Source of the DNA: DATDYW01 sp036516995
Lineage (GTDB): Bacteria; Patescibacteriota; Minisyncoccia; Phycocordibacterales; JAACPR01
Length of the DNA stretch: 12,258 bases
Assembly (NCBI GenBank): GCA_036516995.1
Contig: DATDYW010000031.1
Span: 1 to 12,258 of the forward strand
Direction: 5' to 3'
Below, one piece after another: positions 11,068 through 12,258 of the stretch (position 1 is the stretch's first letter; every line of letters starts with the position of its first letter). The position numbers were made by a program, and so were the translations under genes. The notes under the pieces were generated by a model. It worked only from the letters and a program-made list of their open reading frames with translations. It searched no databases and was not told the DNA's origin.

Positions 11068-11217
11068 ATGCTCGAGGTTGTTACCCCTGTTGTTGAAGGT
11101 GCCTATAAGACGGCCCGCTTTCTGCTCTGGGCGGTTGCGGGGTCCATTGTTCTGGTTTCGTACATAATTGCGACGACATATTTCGATAAATGGTGGAAGT
11201 ATCGGGAGACGTTCTAG
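11068..11217 (+). CDS. Small single-span membrane protein (49 aa), unknown
   Basis: Not recognised. Begins MLEVVTPVVEGAYKTARF, then a hydrophobic helix (LLWAVAGSIVLVSYIIATTY) and a charged aromatic tail FDKWWKYRETF. The layout of short N-terminus, one span and Lys/Trp/Arg-rich tail predicts an inner-membrane peptide with its tail in the cytoplasm. The promoter with consensus-like boxes at 17-bp spacing and the ATG 9 bases past the -10 support a real, leaderless gene. A long inverted repeat begins at its stop codon. It resembles the 45-aa protein at 7480-7617 in architecture, not in sequence. Confidence 0.62.
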   Translation: MLEVVTPVVEGAYKTARFLLWAVAGSIVLVSYIIATTYFDKWWKYRETF

Positions 11218-11330
11218 CGAAGTAACAAGTAACAAGTAACAAAGAATAAGGAATAAGTAATGAGGAGCAAGTTCGGACAGAAAAGTCCCCGCACAACTTG
11301 CTACCTGTTACTTATTCCTTGTTACTTCGC
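11217..11330. repeat. Long imperfect inverted repeat rich in AAGTAAC units
   Basis: The right arm 11295-11330 matches in inverse the left arm 11217-11229 plus 11250-11272, with a 20-nt insert made of further AAGTAAC-like units on the left. The loop contains GGAC-AGAAAA-GTCC. It is AT-rich and unlike its GC-rich surroundings. CAAGTTCGGACAGAAAAG (11268-11285) resembles bases 6430-6448 in the tail of the DedA-like gene. It may be a small mobile palindrome or a recombination remnant; there is no T run for a terminator. Confidence 0.7.
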
Positions 11331-11335
11331 GCGCA

Positions 11336-11382
11336 TGTTAGAATTTCCGCAAGCGGAACTACTCCGCACTATCAACTAGAAA
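11336..11382 (+). promoter_or_regulatory. Two alternative -10 boxes before the 136-aa gene
   Basis: TGT-TAGAAT (hexamer 11339-11344) would give a leader of about 40 nt containing TTCCGC-AA-GCGGAA (11345-11358). TAGAAA (11377-11382) ends 7 bases before the ATG and would give a leaderless message. There is no SD before the ATG, which favours the second. Confidence 0.4.
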
Positions 11383-11389
11383 AATTGCC

Positions 11390-11800
11390 ATGGCGTACTT
11401 CGGCGAAATTCGCTGCGACCATACCGGCGAGGTGCTCGAGAGCACCGACGGCAAGATCAAGCATCCCTACATTACTATCCGCGGCTCGGTAGCCGTGCAG
11501 CGCTACGGAGAAGACGGCCAGCGATGGCTGGATTTCCTAACAAGTGGTCCATCCGACCGACTTGTTTTCAAAGATCCACAAGCAGCCGCTGATTGGTTTA
11601 AGTCTCAAATGGAAGCCCGCGAACGTGGCGAGGTGCCAGTGCGACGCCCGCGGTCTTTCGATCCGTCGAGTCCTCCACGGCCGCGCCGTCCGTACAGCGC
11701 CGGCCCCGGCGGCTACCGCGGCGGCCCAGGCGGCGCGGCACCTGAACAGGATACCCGCACCTGGCGCGAAACCGACCCCGAGGGCGGGAGAACGTACTAA
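11390..11800 (+). CDS. Protein of unknown function with Gly/Arg/Pro-rich tail (136 aa)
   Basis: Not recognised. Residues 1-75 look folded (MAYFGEIRCDHTGEVLES..., HPYITIRGSVAVQRY, RWLDFLTSG, AAADWFKSQMEARERG), with one CDHTG motif whose Cys and His could bind metal, although no partner pair is present. Residues about 85-136 are low complexity, rich in Pro, Arg, Gly and Ser (RRPRSFDPSSPPRPRRPYS, then GPGGYRGGPGG), similar to the disordered tails of nucleic-acid-binding or phase-separating proteins. The ATG is fixed by a -10 box 7 bases upstream. Convergent with the ferredoxin gene, sharing the hairpin at 11809-11832 between them. Confidence 0.68.
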   Translation: MAYFGEIRCDHTGEVLESTDGKIKHPYITIRGSVAVQRYGEDGQRWLDFLTSGPSDRLVFKDPQAAADWFKSQMEARERGEVPVRRPRSFDPSSPPRPRRPYSAGPGGYRGGPGGAAPEQDTRTWRETDPEGGRTY

Positions 11801-11832
11801 AAAAGAAAAGCGCCGCCCCGGCGGGCGGCGCT
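11799..11832 (-). terminator. Terminator of the ferredoxin gene
   Basis: Minus strand: 10-bp stem AGCGCCGCCC/GGGCGGCGCT, loop GCCG, followed by TTTCTTTTTT (11808-11799). It begins about 50 bases after the ferredoxin stop and also separates it from the convergent gene. Confidence 0.85.
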
Positions 11833-11884
11833 CGGCCTACATTTCAGGGTGATGAGGCGATCTGCGTCGTGGTGCGCGGGCTCG

Positions 11885-12127
11885 TCAGACGCTTTCGCCG
11901 CAATCGCCGATTGCCCCGACCGGGCAGTTCGCCGCCGTGGTCAGGCAGTTGGCGAGCTCCGCCGCCGTTTCCGGCTGCCTGTAGACGTAGCTCACGTCGT
12001 GGTCGCCGTCGCGCCGAAAGTGCCTCGGCGCCGTGTGCCGGCACAGGACGCAGTCGATGCACAGCGAGCTGTCCACGGAGAACCGGCCTGGAACGTTCAC
12101 CGGCCGGGCATCAGGTTCGGCTGCCAT
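11885..12127 (-). CDS. Ferredoxin, single [4Fe-4S] cluster
   Basis: Small electron carrier, 80 aa, cytoplasmic. The cluster ligands are C23-x2-C26-x2-C29 (SLCIDCVLCRHTAP) and C68 followed by Pro (NCPVGAIGD), the standard monocluster ferredoxin pattern in which the fourth Cys is far downstream. C61 and C76 are extra. A short N-terminal extension (MAAEPDARPVNVPGRF) precedes the domain. The ATG at 12127 is chosen over a longer frame because -35 TTGACT, a 16-bp spacer and -10 TACCGT end 8 bases upstream, again leaderless. A terminator follows on the same strand. No redox partner gene is in the window. Confidence 0.85.
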   Translation of the reverse strand: MAAEPDARPVNVPGRFSVDSSLCIDCVLCRHTAPRHFRRDGDHDVSYVYRQPETAAELANCLTTAANCPVGAIGDCGESV

Positions 12128-12135
12128 TTGCCGCA

Positions 12136-12163
12136 ACGGTACATTGCCAACGCTCGAAGTCAA
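12136..12163 (-). promoter_or_regulatory. Promoter of the ferredoxin gene: TTGACT-N16-TACCGT
   Basis: Minus strand: -35 at 12163-12158, -10 at 12141-12136, 8 bases before the ATG. No SD. Confidence 0.6.
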
Positions 12164-12171
12164 TAAAGAGA

Positions 12172-12215
12172 ACGCCCCGCAAACCCAGCGCACGTGCACT
12201 GGGTTTGCGGGGCGT
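12172..12215 (-). terminator. 44-bp near-perfect palindrome, probable bidirectional terminator
   Basis: 17-bp arms starting ACGCCCCGCAAACC (12172-12188, 12199-12215). The middle GCACGTGC is itself palindromic, so only one C/A pair breaks the symmetry. On the minus strand TTCTCTTTATT follows; on the plus strand T runs appear about 14 bases later. It fits the end of a minus-strand gene entering from the right. Confidence 0.65.
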
Positions 12216-12221
12216 CGCGTT

Positions 12222-12257
12222 TCAGACTTTTTCTTTTTGGAGCTTGTATAGAAGATC
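12222..12257 (-). CDS. Possible C-terminal end of a gene entering from the right (partial)
   Basis: A minus-strand frame reads DLLYKLQKEKV then TGA (12224-12222), 6 bases before the palindromic terminator. Only 11 residues are visible, so neither the product nor the reality of the gene can be judged from this window. Confidence 0.35.
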   Translation of the reverse strand, partial: DLLYKLQKEKV

Positions 12258-12258
12258 G

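Noticed and set aside
12033..12251. Plus-strand frame at the right edge
   Set aside because: It lies antisense to the ferredoxin start, its promoter and the palindrome; no start signal.

Overview
This window is about 12.3 kb of GC-rich, gene-dense bacterial DNA. The genes are short and lean, and the gaps are small and full of hairpins. The gene set suggests a member of the Candidate Phyla Radiation (Patescibacteria, probably Parcubacteria-like): a divergent MurC next to MurD, a PD-(D/E)XK nuclease coupled to a short pyrophosphatase-like protein, a membrane-anchored cyclophilin, tRNAs without an encoded CCA end, and many tiny unknown proteins. That placement is inference from gene style, because no rRNA or marker gene is present. 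UGA is used as an ordinary stop codon.

Layout. 1-2773: the end of murC, then murD (peptidoglycan precursor synthesis, one operon). 2822-3361: a NUDIX hydrolase, followed by a strong terminator and a 36-bp perfect palindrome. 3493-4604: PD-(D/E)XK nuclease and pyrophosphatase-like gene, overlapping by one base. 4728-5020: tRNA-Pro(GGG) and a structured element. 5150-6465: cyclophilin and a DedA-type membrane protein. 6486-6680 (minus): a small basic protein. 6745-7368: tRNA-Pro(CGG) and tRNA-Val(CAC, minus), facing each other, each with its own copy of the element between them. 7480-7617: a small membrane protein. 7715-7996: tRNA-Ala(GGC) plus a fourth element. 8084-9954: a coiled-coil protein and an anchored extracytoplasmic protein, each followed by a long perfect palindrome. 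10069-10749 (minus): a LexA/UmuD-like autoprotease repressor with a candidate operator. 10877-11800: two tiny genes, a long inverted repeat and a Gly/Arg/Pro-tailed protein. 11885-12127 (minus): a ferredoxin. 12222-12257 (minus): what may be the last codons of another gene.

Two features stand out. First, all four tRNA genes are followed on their own strand by a related element of about 180-200 nt. Each carries an inverted copy of that tRNA's T-arm and acceptor 3' strand, a conserved structured core, and then a second direct copy of the T-arm sequence. The core helices show compensatory base changes between copies, which points to a structured RNA family, or a tRNA-targeted mobile element that encodes one. 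I do not recognise it as any known RNA class. Second, about ten genes have a -10-like box ending only 6-10 bases before the start codon and no Shine-Dalgarno sequence, so leaderless mRNAs seem to be common here.

The protein genes do not form one pathway. The visible functional groups are cell-wall synthesis (murC-murD), envelope proteins (cyclophilin, DedA-like, three single-span proteins), nucleic-acid or nucleotide housekeeping (nuclease, pyrophosphatase, NUDIX), and a stress-type regulator (LexA-like).
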